Source: Capnocytophaga felis (GTDB lineage Bacteria > Bacteroidota > Bacteroidia > Flavobacteriales > Flavobacteriaceae). From it: DNA of 64,000 nucleotides. Positions 43,892 through 53,490 of this stretch are shown here, piece after piece. Each line of letters opens with the position of its first letter. Within the stretch, counting starts at the first letter, position 1. Under the pieces are notes generated by a model. The model saw only the letters and a program-made list of their open reading frames with translations, was not told where the DNA came from and searched no databases. The stretch lies in NCBI RefSeq assembly GCF_009684755.1, contig NZ_BLBC01000014.1, forward strand, positions 124,001 to 188,000, in the 5' to 3' direction. A program made the position numbers and the translations under genes.

Positions 43892-45637
43892 ATGTTTGAC
43901 ATTACTGATTTAAAATCTATGAAGCTTCCTGAATTACAGGAAATAGCTCAGGAGATGAAGGTTCCTAAATTTCGTAGCTTTAACAAAAGCGATTTAATTT
44001 ATCAAATACTTGATTTTCAAGCATCAAACCCTCCATTACCTAAAAAACAACAAAACGAAAAGGAAGCTCCTGAAAAAAAGGCAAATCCTACAAAAACTCA
44101 AAATAGAAAGAAGCGTACAACCCCTAAAGTAGCTTCTGAAAATAACAAGACCGAACAAGTTGAACAACCTGAAAAAGAAACTATTATTACTGAAGAAAGA
44201 AAACAGGAACCTACCAAAAACCAAACTGTAAAAAAGGAAAATACTCCTATCGCAGCCAAAGAAAATAAAAAAACAGAAACCAAAGAAGTTTCCTCACAAG
44301 ATTCCAACGAAGGAAACAAAGAATCGAAGCAATTCAAAAAACAACAAAACCTCCAGAAAAAAAACAACCAACAAAACACTCAAAATCAGCAAAACACATC
44401 AAACAATAAATCTAATTTCAATAAAAACGGAAATGGGAATAACCAAAACCATTCAAATAGCAATCACTCTGAAAACTTTGATAAGGAGAAAAAAAATCGC
44501 TATCGTTCCCCGGAGTTTGAATTCGACGGAATTGTAGAGTGTGAAGGAGTTTTGGACATAATGCAAGATGGTTATGGTTTTCTTCGTTCTTCTGATTATA
44601 ACTATTTAGCCTCACCTGATGATATTTATGTTTCACAATCTCAAATACGCCTTTTCGGGTTGCAAACAGGTGATACTGTGCTAGGTGCGGTTCGTCCTCC
44701 AAAAGAAGGAGAAAAATATTTTCCATTACTTAAAGTCCTGAAAATAAATGGTCTTGACCCTCAAATCGTACGTGATCGTGTTTCATTTGAACATTTAACG
44801 CCTCTTTTCCCTGATGAAAAATTCAAATTGGCAGAAAAAGGAAGCACCATTTCTACTCGAATTATTGACTTGTTTTCTCCTATAGGAAAAGGGCAACGCG
44901 GAATGATTGTTGCTCAACCCAAAACAGGTAAAACAATGTTGCTCAAAGACATAGCAAATGCTATTTCCAAAAATCATCCTGAGGTTTATTTAATGGTTCT
45001 GCTTATTGATGAGCGTCCTGAAGAAGTAACTGATATGCAACGAAGTGTGAAAGGCGAAATCATAGCTTCTACTTTTGATAAAGAGGCTTCGGAACACGTA
45101 CGAATTGCCAATATCGTATTGGAAAAAGCCAAACGACTTGTTGAATGCGGACACGATGTGGTAATTCTTCTGGATTCTATCACACGATTGGCAAGAGCTT
45201 ACAATACCGTTCAACCTGCTTCAGGTAAGGTACTTACGGGAGGAGTTGATGCCAATGCACTTCACAAGCCCAAACGATTTTTCGGTGCAGCTCGGAATAT
45301 CGAAAATGGAGGTTCTCTTTCAATTATAGCGACAGCTCTCACAGAAACCGGTTCGAAAATGGACGAAGTTATCTTTGAAGAATTCAAAGGAACAGGAAAT
45401 ATGGAGCTACAATTGGACAGACGCATTGCAAACCGCCGTATTTTCCCTGCCATTGACCTTGTTTCTTCTTCAACACGCCGTGATGATTTATTACTTGATG
45501 AAAAAACATTACAACGCACTTGGATTTTGCGTAAATACTTAGCCGATATGAATCCTGTGGAAGCTATGGAATTTATGGAAAACCAAATGAAGCAAACACA
45601 AAATAATGAGGAGTTTCTCATTACAATGAATAATTAA
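43892..45637 (+). CDS. rho: Transcription termination factor Rho with disordered insert
   Basis: A 581-residue Rho starting at [10 protein letters not shown] (43892); an in-frame extension back to 43706 covers the putative promoter and is not part of the protein. Residues 1-45 are the Rho_N helix bundle; about 46-205 are a low-complexity insert very rich in K, Q, N and E; about 210-285 the RNA-binding cold-shock-like domain ([12 protein letters not shown]); then the ATPase core with Walker A QPKTGKT at 342-348, [14 protein letters not shown] and the Q-loop. Large inserts are known in Bacteroidota Rho, and in Bacteroides such a region was reported to drive condensate formation. Rho releases RNA polymerase from untranslated transcripts. 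Confidence 0.96.
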   Translation: MFDITDLKSMKLPELQEIAQEMKVPKFRSFNKSDLIYQILDFQASNPPLPKKQQNEKEAPEKKANPTKTQNRKKRTTPKVASENNKTEQVEQPEKETIITEERKQEPTKNQTVKKENTPIAAKENKKTETKEVSSQDSNEGNKESKQFKKQQNLQKKNNQQNTQNQQNTSNNKSNFNKNGNGNNQNHSNSNHSENFDKEKKNRYRSPEFEFDGIVECEGVLDIMQDGYGFLRSSDYNYLASPDDIYVSQSQIRLFGLQTGDTVLGAVRPPKEGEKYFPLLKVLKINGLDPQIVRDRVSFEHLTPLFPDEKFKLAEKGSTISTRIIDLFSPIGKGQRGMIVAQPKTGKTMLLKDIANAISKNHPEVYLMVLLIDERPEEVTDMQRSVKGEIIASTFDKEASEHVRIANIVLEKAKRLVECGHDVVILLDSITRLARAYNTVQPASGKVLTGGVDANALHKPKRFFGAARNIENGGSLSIIATALTETGSKMDEVIFEEFKGTGNMELQLDRRIANRRIFPAIDLVSSSTRRDDLLLDEKTLQRTWILRKYLADMNPVEAMEFMENQMKQTQNNEEFLITMNN

Positions 45638-45653
45638 TTTTTTTCACAATACG

Positions 45654-45687
45654 AAAAAAGCTATTTCTTCACAGAAATAGCTTTTTT
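45654..45687. terminator. Bidirectional terminator between rho and parE
   Basis: A 15-bp stem (45654-45668 with 45673-45687, 4-nt loop) with A and T tracts on the two sides, in the 70-bp convergent gap. Confidence 0.9.
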
Positions 45688-45707
45688 ATTTTCAAAATAG
45701 ATGAAAT

Positions 45708-47564
45708 TTAATTCTCCTCAACCATATCTAATTCCACACGGAGATTATTTATGATAAATTCCTGACGGTCGGGAGTGTTTTTACCCATATAAAACTCTAA
45801 AAGTTGGTCTGTATGGATAGCTTTATCCATCATTACAGGGTCTAAACGCATATCTTCACCAATAAAATGCTTAAATTCATCAGGTGAAATTTCCCCTAAT
45901 CCTTTAAATCGAGTGATTTCAGGTTTTCCTTTTAGTTTTTTGATTGCATTTTGCTTTTCCTCTTCGCTATAACAATAAATTGTTTGTTGCTTATCGCGTA
46001 CTCGAAAGAGAGGCGTTTGCAAAATATATACGTGTCCTTCTTTTATCAATTCCGGAAAAAATTGCAGAAAGAAAGTAATTAAAAGCAAACGAATGTGCAT
46101 TCCGTCCACATCGGCATCCGTTGCAATGACGATATTATTGTATCGCAAATCAGAAATGGATTCTTCTATATTTAATGCAGCCTGCAATAAATTGAACTCT
46201 TCATTTTCGTAAACAATTTTTTTCGTCATTCCAAAAGTGTTGAGCGGCTTTCCTTTAAGGCTGAATACGGCTTGCGTTTCCACATCACGCGACTTGGTAA
46301 TAGAACCTGAAGCCGAATCTCCCTCAGTTATAAAAAGAGTCGTTTCCAAATTTCTTTCTTTTTTGGTATCTGTTAAGTGAATGCGACAATCACGAAGTTT
46401 TTTGTTATGTAAACTCACTTTTTTTGCCGTTTCCCTTGATGATTTTCTAATTCCTACTAATTCCTTACGTTCGCGCTCCGCTTGTTCTATTTTCTTTTTT
46501 ATCTCATCAGCTATTGCTAAGTTCTTGTGCAAGAAATCATCTAGATGTTTACCAATAAATTCGTTTATGTACGAACGCAACGAAGGCATACCTTCTCCCA
46601 TTTCAGTGGAACTCAGTTTAATTTTTGTCTGACTCTCAAACATAGGCTCCATGACTTTAACGGATATTCCACCAATAATCGACTTACGAATATCCGCAGC
46701 ATCATACGATTTATTAAAAAAATCCCGAATAGTTTTTACATAAGCTTCTCTGAAGGCCTGCAAATGTGTACCACCTTGAGTTGTATTTTGACCGTTTGCA
46801 AAAGAGTAATATTCTTCGTTGTATTGTGTTCGACTGTGGGTTATAGCAACTTCAATATCAAGTCCTTTGAAATAAACTATAGGATAAAGAAAATCTTCTT
46901 CATTATTATTTTCTTTTAACAAATCTTTTAACCCATTTTCAGAATAATATTTCTCACCGTTATAATGTATTGTAAGTCCGGCATTTAGATAAACATAGTT
47001 CTTTAACATCCGTTCGATGTATTCATTCCGGAACTTGTAATTTTTAAAAATACTTTCATCTGGGACAAAAATTACTTGAGTTCCCCTTCGTTTAGAAGAT
47101 TCTTCAATGGGTGATTCGTCCTTTAAAACACCTCTTTCAAATGTGGCAGACTTTGACTTATTATCTCGTATGGATTCTACCCTAAAGTAAGCCGACAAAG
47201 CATTCACTACTTTTGTACCCACACCATTTAATCCCACCGACTTTTTAAATGCTTGAGAATTATACTTTCCGCCAGTATTCATTATTGAAACTGCATCGAC
47301 CATCTTTCCTAAAGGAATTCCTCGTCCGTAATCTCGTACCTCTACCCTATTTTCAGTAATCTTTACTTCAATGGATTTTCCTGCCCCCATAACAAATTCA
47401 TCGATGCTGTTATCCAAAATCTCTTTCAAAAGAAAGTAAATACCGTCGTCAGGAGAAGAGCCATCTCCCAATTTTCCGATATACATACCCTGTCGCATCC
47501 GGATATGTTCATGCCAGTCCAAAGACTCAATGTCGTCCTCAGTATATTGTTGTATATTTTCCAT
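45708..47564 (-). CDS. parE: DNA topoisomerase IV subunit B
   Basis: A 618-residue type IIA topoisomerase ATPase subunit. The GHKL ATP site is visible in [23 protein letters not shown] and [16 protein letters not shown]; the TOPRIM domain has [12 protein letters not shown] with the metal-binding glutamate and [20 protein letters not shown] with the acidic DxD. The C-terminal [11 protein letters not shown] stretch is normal. The length (shorter than GyrB) and the start [11 protein letters not shown] support ParE over GyrB. The partner parC is not in the window. A -7-like TATCTTCG lies 25 bp upstream on the minus strand (47589-47596) without a -33. Confidence 0.93.
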   Translation of the reverse strand: MENIQQYTEDDIESLDWHEHIRMRQGMYIGKLGDGSSPDDGIYFLLKEILDNSIDEFVMGAGKSIEVKITENRVEVRDYGRGIPLGKMVDAVSIMNTGGKYNSQAFKKSVGLNGVGTKVVNALSAYFRVESIRDNKSKSATFERGVLKDESPIEESSKRRGTQVIFVPDESIFKNYKFRNEYIERMLKNYVYLNAGLTIHYNGEKYYSENGLKDLLKENNNEEDFLYPIVYFKGLDIEVAITHSRTQYNEEYYSFANGQNTTQGGTHLQAFREAYVKTIRDFFNKSYDAADIRKSIIGGISVKVMEPMFESQTKIKLSSTEMGEGMPSLRSYINEFIGKHLDDFLHKNLAIADEIKKKIEQAERERKELVGIRKSSRETAKKVSLHNKKLRDCRIHLTDTKKERNLETTLFITEGDSASGSITKSRDVETQAVFSLKGKPLNTFGMTKKIVYENEEFNLLQAALNIEESISDLRYNNIVIATDADVDGMHIRLLLITFFLQFFPELIKEGHVYILQTPLFRVRDKQQTIYCYSEEEKQNAIKKLKGKPEITRFKGLGEISPDEFKHFIGEDMRLDPVMMDKAIHTDQLLEFYMGKNTPDRQEFIINNLRVELDMVEEN

Positions 47565-47636
47565 AGTTTTAACTTTTTGAAATCCGTGCGAAGATACTAA
47601 TTTTTTAAACAGAAGAAATATCCTCTACTGAAAAAT

Positions 47637-48122
47637 TTATTTATTTTCAACCTGTTTTTTTATATCTAATAAAGTCTTAAAAATCTTTCCGTCAGACACT
47701 TGAACTCCTTGACGAATTAAATCAAATATTTCTAATTTACGGTCTTCTGCTAATTTCTTTTTTCCTGTATAAAGCTGAACTTTATCAGAATGTATGTTGT
47801 TTTCAAGCCATTGAAATCCGTTTGGAGTTGTTAAATCAACAGTATTGATTGAAATTAAAACAGAAATCATTTGAGCATCATTCTCTCGAAAATAGAAACA
47901 ATTAATTGATTTACTGTCAATCCTTTCCAAAAACTTAACCTTTTCCAAACTCTTTTCCCAAACCAAATCACTAAAAATATCAATTTCTTCCTCTGCTACG
48001 TGTGGTTTTTCTCTTTTTATGGTTTCCCATTCATCGGAAGTAATTTGTTGTGAAGCCAAAAAACGAGCAAAATCGTGATGGAGTTCTTCTAATTGTTCTT
48101 TGGTTAAACGTATGTATTTCAT
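47637..48122 (-). CDS. DUF6495 family protein
   Basis: A 161-residue protein that I recognise as the flavobacterial DUF6495 type: RLTKEQLEELHHDFARFLA, then SDEWETIKREKPHVAEEEIDIFSDLVWE. The sequence is soluble and charged, without signal peptide or membrane segments. The second half is probably a mixed alpha/beta fold (INCFYFRENDAQMISVLISI). Function unknown. It lies 72 bp from parE and 97 bp from the DUF2007 gene on the same strand, with a hairpin in the latter gap. Confidence 0.8.
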   Translation of the reverse strand: MKYIRLTKEQLEELHHDFARFLASQQITSDEWETIKREKPHVAEEEIDIFSDLVWEKSLEKVKFLERIDSKSINCFYFRENDAQMISVLISINTVDLTTPNGFQWLENNIHSDKVQLYTGKKKLAEDRKLEIFDLIRQGVQVSDGKIFKTLLDIKKQVENK

Positions 48123-48130
48123 CTATTTAC

Positions 48131-48181
48131 AAAAAATCAAAAGTTGAGAGTTAAAATGTTTTCACGCTCTAATTCTCAACT
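48131..48181 (-). terminator. Probable terminator after the DUF2007 gene
   Basis: An 8-bp stem (48142-48149 with 48174-48181) around a 24-nt loop is followed on the minus strand by a T-rich tract. It lies about 40 bp past the DUF2007 stop and directly before the DUF6495 start. Confidence 0.55.
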
Positions 48182-48219
48182 GTTAAACCTATTTTTCTTA
48201 AGTAAGAACGAAAGAAGAA

Positions 48220-48444
48220 TTAATCTTCCAAAGATAATTTTTTCAAAACATCAACAGCTTCATCATATTGATTTTCAAAAACATAAACTTCCACCTGCAT
48301 TGGAATTTCACTTGCAAATCCTGCCAACCTTCCCGATTCCGTGCGGTCTTTTATAATTGGCTCAATTCCAATTTCTTTCAAAGCCAACCGTATGAGATTA
48401 GCTTGAATTGAAGAACCTTCGAATATTTTCTTTAATTCCGGCAT
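48220..48444 (-). CDS. DUF2007 domain protein
   Basis: A 74-residue protein of the DUF2007 family, small alpha/beta proteins proposed to act in signal transduction: KKIFEGSSIQANLIRLALKE for the helix and QVEVYVFENQYDEAVDVLKKL for the C-terminal strand-helix. There is no signal peptide. It follows the deoxynucleoside kinase gene after 21 bp, so the two are probably on one transcript. Biochemical function unknown. Confidence 0.85.
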   Translation of the reverse strand: MPELKKIFEGSSIQANLIRLALKEIGIEPIIKDRTESGRLAGFASEIPMQVEVYVFENQYDEAVDVLKKLSLED

Positions 48445-48465
48445 ATTAATTTGTTTTTATTTATT

Positions 48466-49080
48466 TCAGAAAAGTCCATAAAGCAAGCCATCAACCTTGT
48501 TTATTATTTCGCCCAAATCCTCAGGATTATCCACGAAGTTAATGTCATCCACATCAATAATCAATAGCTTTCCTTTATCGTAATTTTTAATCCATTGTTC
48601 ATAACGTTCATTTAAACGATTAAGATAATCTATTGATATAGAGCTTTCATAGTCCCTGCCTCGCTTATGAATTTGCTTCACCAAGTTTGAAATTGTGCTT
48701 CGCAAATAAATGAGTAAATCGGGCGGTTGTACCAACTTTTCCATCAGAAAGAAAAGCGATTTGTAATTTTGGAAGTCTCTCCCGCTCATAAGCCCCATTT
48801 CGTGCAAATTAGGTGCAAAAATGTGAGCATCTTCGTAAATTGTTCGGTCTTGTATTATATTGTTTCCTCTTTCACGAAAATCTAAAACTTGACGGAAGCG
48901 GCTATTTAAGAAGTAAATCTGCAGATTAAAACTCCAACGTTCCATTTGATGATAAAAGTCATCAAGATACGGATTATCTACAACATCCTCATAATGAGCT
49001 TCCCAGTTATAATGCTTTGCTAAAAGAGCTGTTAGTGTCGTTTTTCCTGCTCCGATATTTCCTGCAACGGCTATATGCAT
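48466..49080 (-). CDS. Deoxynucleoside kinase
   Basis: A 204-residue kinase of the deoxyadenosine/deoxyguanosine kinase type. Walker A is GNIGAGKT at residues 7-14; further motifs are YEDVVDNPYLDDFY for substrate binding, QDRTIYEDAHIFA (the DRS-like motif) and the lid arginines in KRGRDYESSI. It salvages deoxynucleosides by 5' phosphorylation. It starts 26 bp after the Lrp-type gene and is followed by the DUF2007 gene, so the three probably form an operon. Confidence 0.93.
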   Translation of the reverse strand: MHIAVAGNIGAGKTTLTALLAKHYNWEAHYEDVVDNPYLDDFYHQMERWSFNLQIYFLNSRFRQVLDFRERGNNIIQDRTIYEDAHIFAPNLHEMGLMSGRDFQNYKSLFFLMEKLVQPPDLLIYLRSTISNLVKQIHKRGRDYESSISIDYLNRLNERYEQWIKNYDKGKLLIIDVDDINFVDNPEDLGEIINKVDGLLYGLF

Positions 49081-49106
49081 CAGTATTAACTATTTTTAAT
49101 ATGTAT

Positions 49107-49625
49107 TTATGATTCGCTACTGTTTTTCAATGTGTTATTATATTCGCATTCTGCTTCGTCACGTAAACATTTTATCATTGACGTATTTTTAATTTCCTTG
49201 ATTACGAACGAACTTTGAATGTTTGCAATTATTTCCAATTTTGAAATTTTATGTACAACAAATCTTTGGTATTCTTCCATATCGTTTAATACCAATTTGA
49301 GCAAAAAGTCATAACCTCCCGCCATATATGAAGCTTCAAGAACCTCATCCAATGTACTTATGTAGTTTTCAAATTCTTCAAAAAGTTCTCCCTGATGACG
49401 CAATAATTTCACCTGACAATACGCCACAAGCTTCTTACCCAATTGTTTAGGATTAACCACGGCAACATAATTTTCTATAATTCCGCTGGTTTCTAATTTT
49501 TTTATTCGCTCGTGAACAGGTGTTATGGAAAGTCCTACCTTTTCTGCTAACTTTTTGATTGACTGCTTCCCGTCTTTCTGCAACTCATCAAGTAGCATAA
49601 AATCTATATGATCTAACATTTGCAT
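49107..49625 (-). CDS. Lrp/AsnC family transcriptional regulator (second copy)
   Basis: Counted from the ATG at 49625 this is a 172-residue Lrp/AsnC regulator (a second ATG two codons on is equally possible; the longer frame to 49682 adds lysine-rich unlike residues). The winged HTH (about 3-60) has DELQKDGKQSIKKLAEKVGL and ITPVHERIKKLETSGII; the RAM domain follows with SYMAGGYDFLLKLVLND. The C-terminal extension ends in KCLRDEAECEYNN. It differs clearly from the first Lrp at 7946. It precedes the deoxynucleoside kinase gene; its ligand and targets are unknown. Confidence 0.92.
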   Translation of the reverse strand: MQMLDHIDFMLLDELQKDGKQSIKKLAEKVGLSITPVHERIKKLETSGIIENYVAVVNPKQLGKKLVAYCQVKLLRHQGELFEEFENYISTLDEVLEASYMAGGYDFLLKLVLNDMEEYQRFVVHKISKLEIIANIQSSFVIKEIKNTSMIKCLRDEAECEYNNTLKNSSES

Positions 49626-49682
49626 AGTTATTGAGTTAATAAGATTACGTCGGTAAAAATATTTTTTTTTTTTGAGAAACAC

Positions 49683-49710
49683 AAAAAAACAGAAATTTTT
49701 TTCTGTTTTC
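49683..49710 (-). terminator. Second hairpin between manC and the Lrp gene
   Basis: A stem of about 10 bp rich in A-T pairs (49686-49695 with 49700-49709, TTTT loop), followed by T residues on the minus strand. It would back up the manC terminator. Confidence 0.55.
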
Positions 49711-49736
49711 TCGTAATTAAATCCTTAAAAATAATC

Positions 49737-49767
49737 TTATTATACTTTTTTCAGAAAAGTGTAATAA
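49737..49767 (-). terminator. Intrinsic terminator after manC
   Basis: A 13-bp stem with one G-T pair (49737-49749 with 49755-49767, 5-nt loop) followed by a T-rich tract on the minus strand, directly past the manC stop. Confidence 0.75.
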
Positions 49768-49770
49768 AAT

Positions 49771-50850
49771 CTATCTTAAATGCTTCCCAAATCTGTTTTT
49801 AACATCATTTAGTATCTCTTTAATATCTTGTTCATTTTGTTTGGGGCAAATCAGTAATACTTCTTTTTTATCTACAATTATATAGTCATCAAGTCCCTCA
49901 ATCACTACTGTTTTTCCCTTTTCGGAGCGTACAATATTATTAGTTGCATTTCTGAACAAAACTTGGGCATTTACTACTGCGTTTTGCGTTTCATCTTTCG
50001 GAAGTTTTTCGTACAACGAACCCCACGTTCCTAAATCGTTCCAATCAAAACGAGCAGGAAGTACATATATATTAGAAGAAGGCTCTAAAATGGCATAATC
50101 AACTGAAATATTGTCAGCTTTGGAATAATTTTCGTTGATAAAACCGGATTCTTGCTCCGTATTATAGAATTCACTTCCTTTGTTAAATAACTCATACATA
50201 ACAGGTTGATACATTTTAAAAGCTTGCAATACACTGCGTACACTCCAAACAAAAATACCTGCATTCCACAGAAAATTACCTAATTGTAAAAACTCTTTAG
50301 CAGTTTGATAATCAGGCTTCTCCCGAAATTGACTTACTTTTTTCACTTCATCGGAAGTATTTTTATCATACTGAATGTAGCCATATCCTGTATTAGGAAA
50401 TGTAGGAACAATCCCTAAAGTCATCAGAATATCAGCATTTTGTGAAGTTTCAAAACACTTTTTCACATTTTCAGCAAAAGCAGCTTCATTTTCAATCCAA
50501 TGGTCGCTTGGAGCAACAATCATTAATGCATTGGGATTTCGTTGTTTTATTTTCAACGAAGCATACAATATACAAGGAGCCGTATTTCTCATACAAGGCT
50601 CTAAAACAATATTTTGACTATCTATTTCAGGAATTTGTTCCTTGACTAACTCACCATATGTTTCGTTGGTCAAAACCAAAATATTTTCTTTTTGAATGAA
50701 TTTATTAAGTCGGGAAAAAGTTCTTTGGAGTAATGTTTGTCCCGTTCCTAACATATCGTGAAATTGTTTTGGGTAACTTTCTGTACTGATAGGCCAAAAA
50801 CGAGAGCCAATTCCTCCCGCCATAATTACCGCATAATGGTTATGATTCAT
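49771..50850 (-). CDS. manC: Mannose-1-phosphate guanylyltransferase
   Basis: A 359-residue nucleotidyltransferase that makes GDP-mannose from mannose-1-phosphate and GTP for surface glycans. The signature is at residues 9-20 (IMAGGIGSRFWP), followed by PKQF; later motifs are VAPSDHWI, FREKPD, GNFLWNAGIFVWS, DYAILE and RFDWNDLGTWGSLY. It lacks the C-terminal isomerase half of bifunctional ManC/AlgA, as normal for short forms. The start is the ATG at 50850; a longer frame begins with a TTG at 50877 that lies inside the promoter -7 element, so it can be excluded. Confidence 0.94.
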   Translation of the reverse strand: MNHNHYAVIMAGGIGSRFWPISTESYPKQFHDMLGTGQTLLQRTFSRLNKFIQKENILVLTNETYGELVKEQIPEIDSQNIVLEPCMRNTAPCILYASLKIKQRNPNALMIVAPSDHWIENEAAFAENVKKCFETSQNADILMTLGIVPTFPNTGYGYIQYDKNTSDEVKKVSQFREKPDYQTAKEFLQLGNFLWNAGIFVWSVRSVLQAFKMYQPVMYELFNKGSEFYNTEQESGFINENYSKADNISVDYAILEPSSNIYVLPARFDWNDLGTWGSLYEKLPKDETQNAVVNAQVLFRNATNNIVRSEKGKTVVIEGLDDYIIVDKKEVLLICPKQNEQDIKEILNDVKNRFGKHLR

Positions 50851-50874
50851 AAATGAAATATGATAAGTTTTTCG

Positions 50875-50905
50875 CAAAGGTAAAAAATATTTGAGTTAAA
50901 ATCAA
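50875..50905 (-). promoter_or_regulatory. Bacteroidota-type promoter for manC
   Basis: On the minus strand TTG (50903-50905), 20-bp spacer, TACCTTTG (50875-50882), 25 bp upstream of the manC ATG. Confidence 0.75.
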
Positions 50906-50987
50906 TTTCAGACAACGGAAAAACATCAATCGAAACAAATGTTAATAAATAATACTTTAAAAGAATGTGTAATAATATTTTTTTTAG

Positions 50988-50995
50988 TATGTTTG
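50988..50995 (+). promoter_or_regulatory. -7 promoter element for the SAM hydroxide adenosyltransferase gene
   Basis: TATGTTTG fits TAnnTTTG, but no TTG lies at the expected distance. It falls inside the apparent upstream extension of the gene (from 50965) and so supports the later start at 51046. Confidence 0.5.
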
Positions 50996-51045
50996 TGGGC
51001 ATTTTTAATCGTACTACAATAATTTCAAGTGTAATAATACTTAAT

Positions 51046-51876
51046 TTGAAAATCATTACATTAACTACAGATTTTGGAGAGAGAGATTACTCCGTTGGAG
51101 CTGTGAAAGGTGCTATTTATAGTAATTTTTCACAGGCTCACGTTGTTGATATTTCACACTTGATTACTCCTTTTGATGTTTTGCAAACGGCTTACATTCT
51201 TAAAAATGCCTATGTGCATTTTCCAAAAGGAACCATTCATATCGTTGGTGTAGATTCGGAGCGAACTCCCGAAAAAAAGCACTTGATTATGTATCTTAAC
51301 GGACATTATTTCATCGGAGCTGATAACGGTATTTTTCATTTATTATCTGAAAATGAGAAAGATGTAGAAGTTTATGAAATTGGAGAAAATGAGCCTGTTA
51401 CGCTATTTCCGGCACTTGATTTCTTTCCGAAAATAGTGGCTAAAATAGGTAATGAAATTCCTCTTGATAAAATTGGAAAAAAAACAGATGACTACTTGAA
51501 AATAAGTTATTTAAAACCCGAAATTTCAAGAGATAAATCTTTCATTTACGGAAATATTATTTATATAGACCATTACGGAAATGCAGTGAGTAATATCAGT
51601 CGTTCACTATTTGATGAAATTGGACAAAATCGTAATTTTGAAGTGATTTTTAAAATGTATTCATTTCACAAAATACACAATTTATACACCGATATAATCG
51701 ATTTTAAAATTCCAAAAGAAAACAGAGCCCCCGAAGGAAGAAAATTACTTTTATTCAACAGCACTGATTTACTGCAAATTAGCATATATAAAAGCGATTT
51801 GAGTTCTTTGGGAGGAGCTTCCACCCTTTTGGGAATGGAATGCTTTGACAATGTTACCGTACATTTTTTTGAGTAA
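51046..51876 (+). CDS. SAM hydroxide adenosyltransferase (DUF62 family)
   Basis: A 276-residue protein of the DUF62/chlorinase-like family, which hydrolyses S-adenosylmethionine to adenosine and methionine. Signature segments: ITLTTDFGERDYSVGAVKGAIY, VVDISHLITPFDVLQTAYIL, GTIHIVGVDSE and FIGADNGIFHLL. The first N-terminal motif starts three residues in, so the real start is probably the TTG at 51046. The upstream ATG (50965) would include 27 unlike residues and the promoter-like element at 50988-50995. Members are trimeric and cytoplasmic. It is divergent from manC and followed by glmM after 34 bp. Confidence 0.87.
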   Translation: MKIITLTTDFGERDYSVGAVKGAIYSNFSQAHVVDISHLITPFDVLQTAYILKNAYVHFPKGTIHIVGVDSERTPEKKHLIMYLNGHYFIGADNGIFHLLSENEKDVEVYEIGENEPVTLFPALDFFPKIVAKIGNEIPLDKIGKKTDDYLKISYLKPEISRDKSFIYGNIIYIDHYGNAVSNISRSLFDEIGQNRNFEVIFKMYSFHKIHNLYTDIIDFKIPKENRAPEGRKLLLFNSTDLLQISIYKSDLSSLGGASTLLGMECFDNVTVHFFE

Positions 51877-51910
51877 AAACGAACATATTTAATCATAAAA
51901 ACATAAGAAT

Positions 51911-53290
51911 ATGACATTAATTAAATCTATTTCAGGAATTCGGGGTACAATCGGAGGAAAACCCGAAGACAATTTAACTCCAATTGATGCCGTAAAATTT
52001 GCCGCCGCTTACGGAACTTGGCTAAAAACAACCTTAAGAAAAGAAAATATTCGTGTGGTTGTAGGACGCGATGCTCGAATTTCAGGCGAAATGATTCAAA
52101 ATTTAGTTGCTTACACGCTTGTAGGCTTGGGTATTGAAGTAATTGATACAGGTTTAAGCACCACGCCTACTGTGGAAGTTGCCGTACCAATGGAAAAAGC
52201 TGACGGAGGTATCATACTGACTGCCAGCCATAATCCAAAACAATGGAACGCCTTAAAACTTCTCAACAACAAAGGAGAATTCCTAAGCGGAAAAGATGGC
52301 GAAGAAATCCTGAAAATTGCCGAAAAAAATGATTTCAGTTTTTCTTTGGTTGATGATTTAGGAAAAATCACTAAAAATGACACCTATATAGATAAACACA
52401 TTGAAGCTGTTCTTGATTTGAAAGTTTTAGACGTAGAAGCTATAAAGAAGAAAAAATTCAAAGTGGTTGTTGATGCCGTAAATTCAACAGGAGGAATTGC
52501 AATTCCTAAACTTTTGAAAAAATTAGGGGTAGAAGTTGTGGAACTTTATTGCGAACCAACAGGTCATTTCCCTCATAATCCGGAACCTTTAAAAGAGCAT
52601 TTGGGAGATATTTCTGCCAAAGTTGTTGCTGAAAAAGCTGATTTTGGAATTGTAGTTGACCCAGATGTGGACAGATTGGCACTCATTTGTGAAGATGGAG
52701 AAATGTTCGGAGAAGAATACACACTTGTAGCTTGTGCTGATTATATTTTAGGAAAAACTCCGGGAAATACAGCCTCTAATCTTTCTTCTTCAAGAGCTTT
52801 ACGTGATATTACCGAAAAACACGGCGGAAAATACTTCGCTTCGGCTGTGGGGGAAGTAAATGTCGTTGAAATGATGAAAAAACACAATGTTGTCATTGGT
52901 GGAGAAGGCAATGGCGGAGTAATTTATCCTGAATTGCACTACGGACGTGATGCTTTGGTAGGTGTTGCCGTATTTTTATCTCTTTTAGCTACGAAAAATT
53001 GTTCCGTAAAGCAGCTTCGTGAAAGCTATCCCGCTTATTTTATGAGCAAAAACAAAATTGAACTTACACCAGATGTAAACGTAGATAACATTTTGAAAAA
53101 AATGGCAGAAAAATATGCCAATGAAAATGTGAATACTGTTGACGGAGTGAAAATTGATTTTGCTGAAAGCTGGGCTCACTTAAGGAAATCAAATACTGAA
53201 CCTATCATCCGCATTTATACAGAAGCTAAAAGTCAAAAAGACGCTGATAATTTGGCTTTAAAAATTATTGACGATATTAAAAAATTATAA
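51911..53290 (+). CDS. glmM: Phosphoglucosamine mutase
   Basis: A 459-residue member of the alpha-D-phosphohexomutase family. Phosphoserine loop TASHNP with Ser106, metal-binding DPDVDR, sugar-specificity loop GGEGNGGVIYPELHYGRD and phosphate-binding KSNTEPIIRIYTEA are all present. It interconverts glucosamine-6-phosphate and glucosamine-1-phosphate on the way to UDP-N-acetylglucosamine, needed for peptidoglycan and lipopolysaccharide. Phosphomannomutase activity is an alternative, since manC lies nearby. It is followed by a terminator. Confidence 0.92.
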   Translation: MTLIKSISGIRGTIGGKPEDNLTPIDAVKFAAAYGTWLKTTLRKENIRVVVGRDARISGEMIQNLVAYTLVGLGIEVIDTGLSTTPTVEVAVPMEKADGGIILTASHNPKQWNALKLLNNKGEFLSGKDGEEILKIAEKNDFSFSLVDDLGKITKNDTYIDKHIEAVLDLKVLDVEAIKKKKFKVVVDAVNSTGGIAIPKLLKKLGVEVVELYCEPTGHFPHNPEPLKEHLGDISAKVVAEKADFGIVVDPDVDRLALICEDGEMFGEEYTLVACADYILGKTPGNTASNLSSSRALRDITEKHGGKYFASAVGEVNVVEMMKKHNVVIGGEGNGGVIYPELHYGRDALVGVAVFLSLLATKNCSVKQLRESYPAYFMSKNKIELTPDVNVDNILKKMAEKYANENVNTVDGVKIDFAESWAHLRKSNTEPIIRIYTEAKSQKDADNLALKIIDDIKKL

Positions 53291-53321
53291 ATCAACAAAC
53301 TAACACTTTTATAATACATTT

Positions 53322-53360
53322 CGAAACTTCATCAGAGTTTAATTTTGGTGAAGTTTCTTT
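53322..53360 (+). terminator. Intrinsic terminator after glmM
   Basis: A 12-bp stem with one G-T pair (53323-53334 with 53346-53357) followed by a short T tract, 32 bp past the glmM stop. Confidence 0.75.
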
Positions 53361-53425
53361 CATATAAATTTATTTCAACAAGAAAAATATTCTTTTAAAA
53401 ACAAAACTAAATTTTAACATTTTAT

Positions 53426-53458
53426 TTGTATTCATATCTCTTATAAAGTTTACTTTTG
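53426..53458 (+). promoter_or_regulatory. Promoter for the 53491 gene
   Basis: TTG at 53426-53428, 22-bp spacer (slightly long), TACTTTTG at 53451-53458, about 33 bp before the ATG. Confidence 0.6.
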
Positions 53459-53490
53459 CATTATTATTAACAATTTAATTATATAAAAAG

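Noticed and set aside
44098-44379. Long antisense frames opposite the Rho insert
   Set aside because: They reflect the Lys/Gln/Asn-rich codons of the insert and encode only low-complexity Phe/Leu/Ser; no start context or homology is recognisable.
44330-44470. A- and C-rich repetitive stretch that might be taken for a CRISPR-like or tandem repeat
   Set aside because: The repetition is irregular, without fixed unit length, and is explained by the Gln/Asn codons of the Rho insert.
50851-50877. Upstream extension of manC starting with TTG
   Set aside because: The TTG overlaps the -7 promoter element; the ATG at 50850 matches the family start.
50965-51045. In-frame ATG extension of the SAM hydroxide adenosyltransferase gene
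   Set aside because: Its 27 residues are unlike the family and the stretch contains a TAnnTTTG promoter element; the TTG at 51046 fits the conserved N-terminus better.
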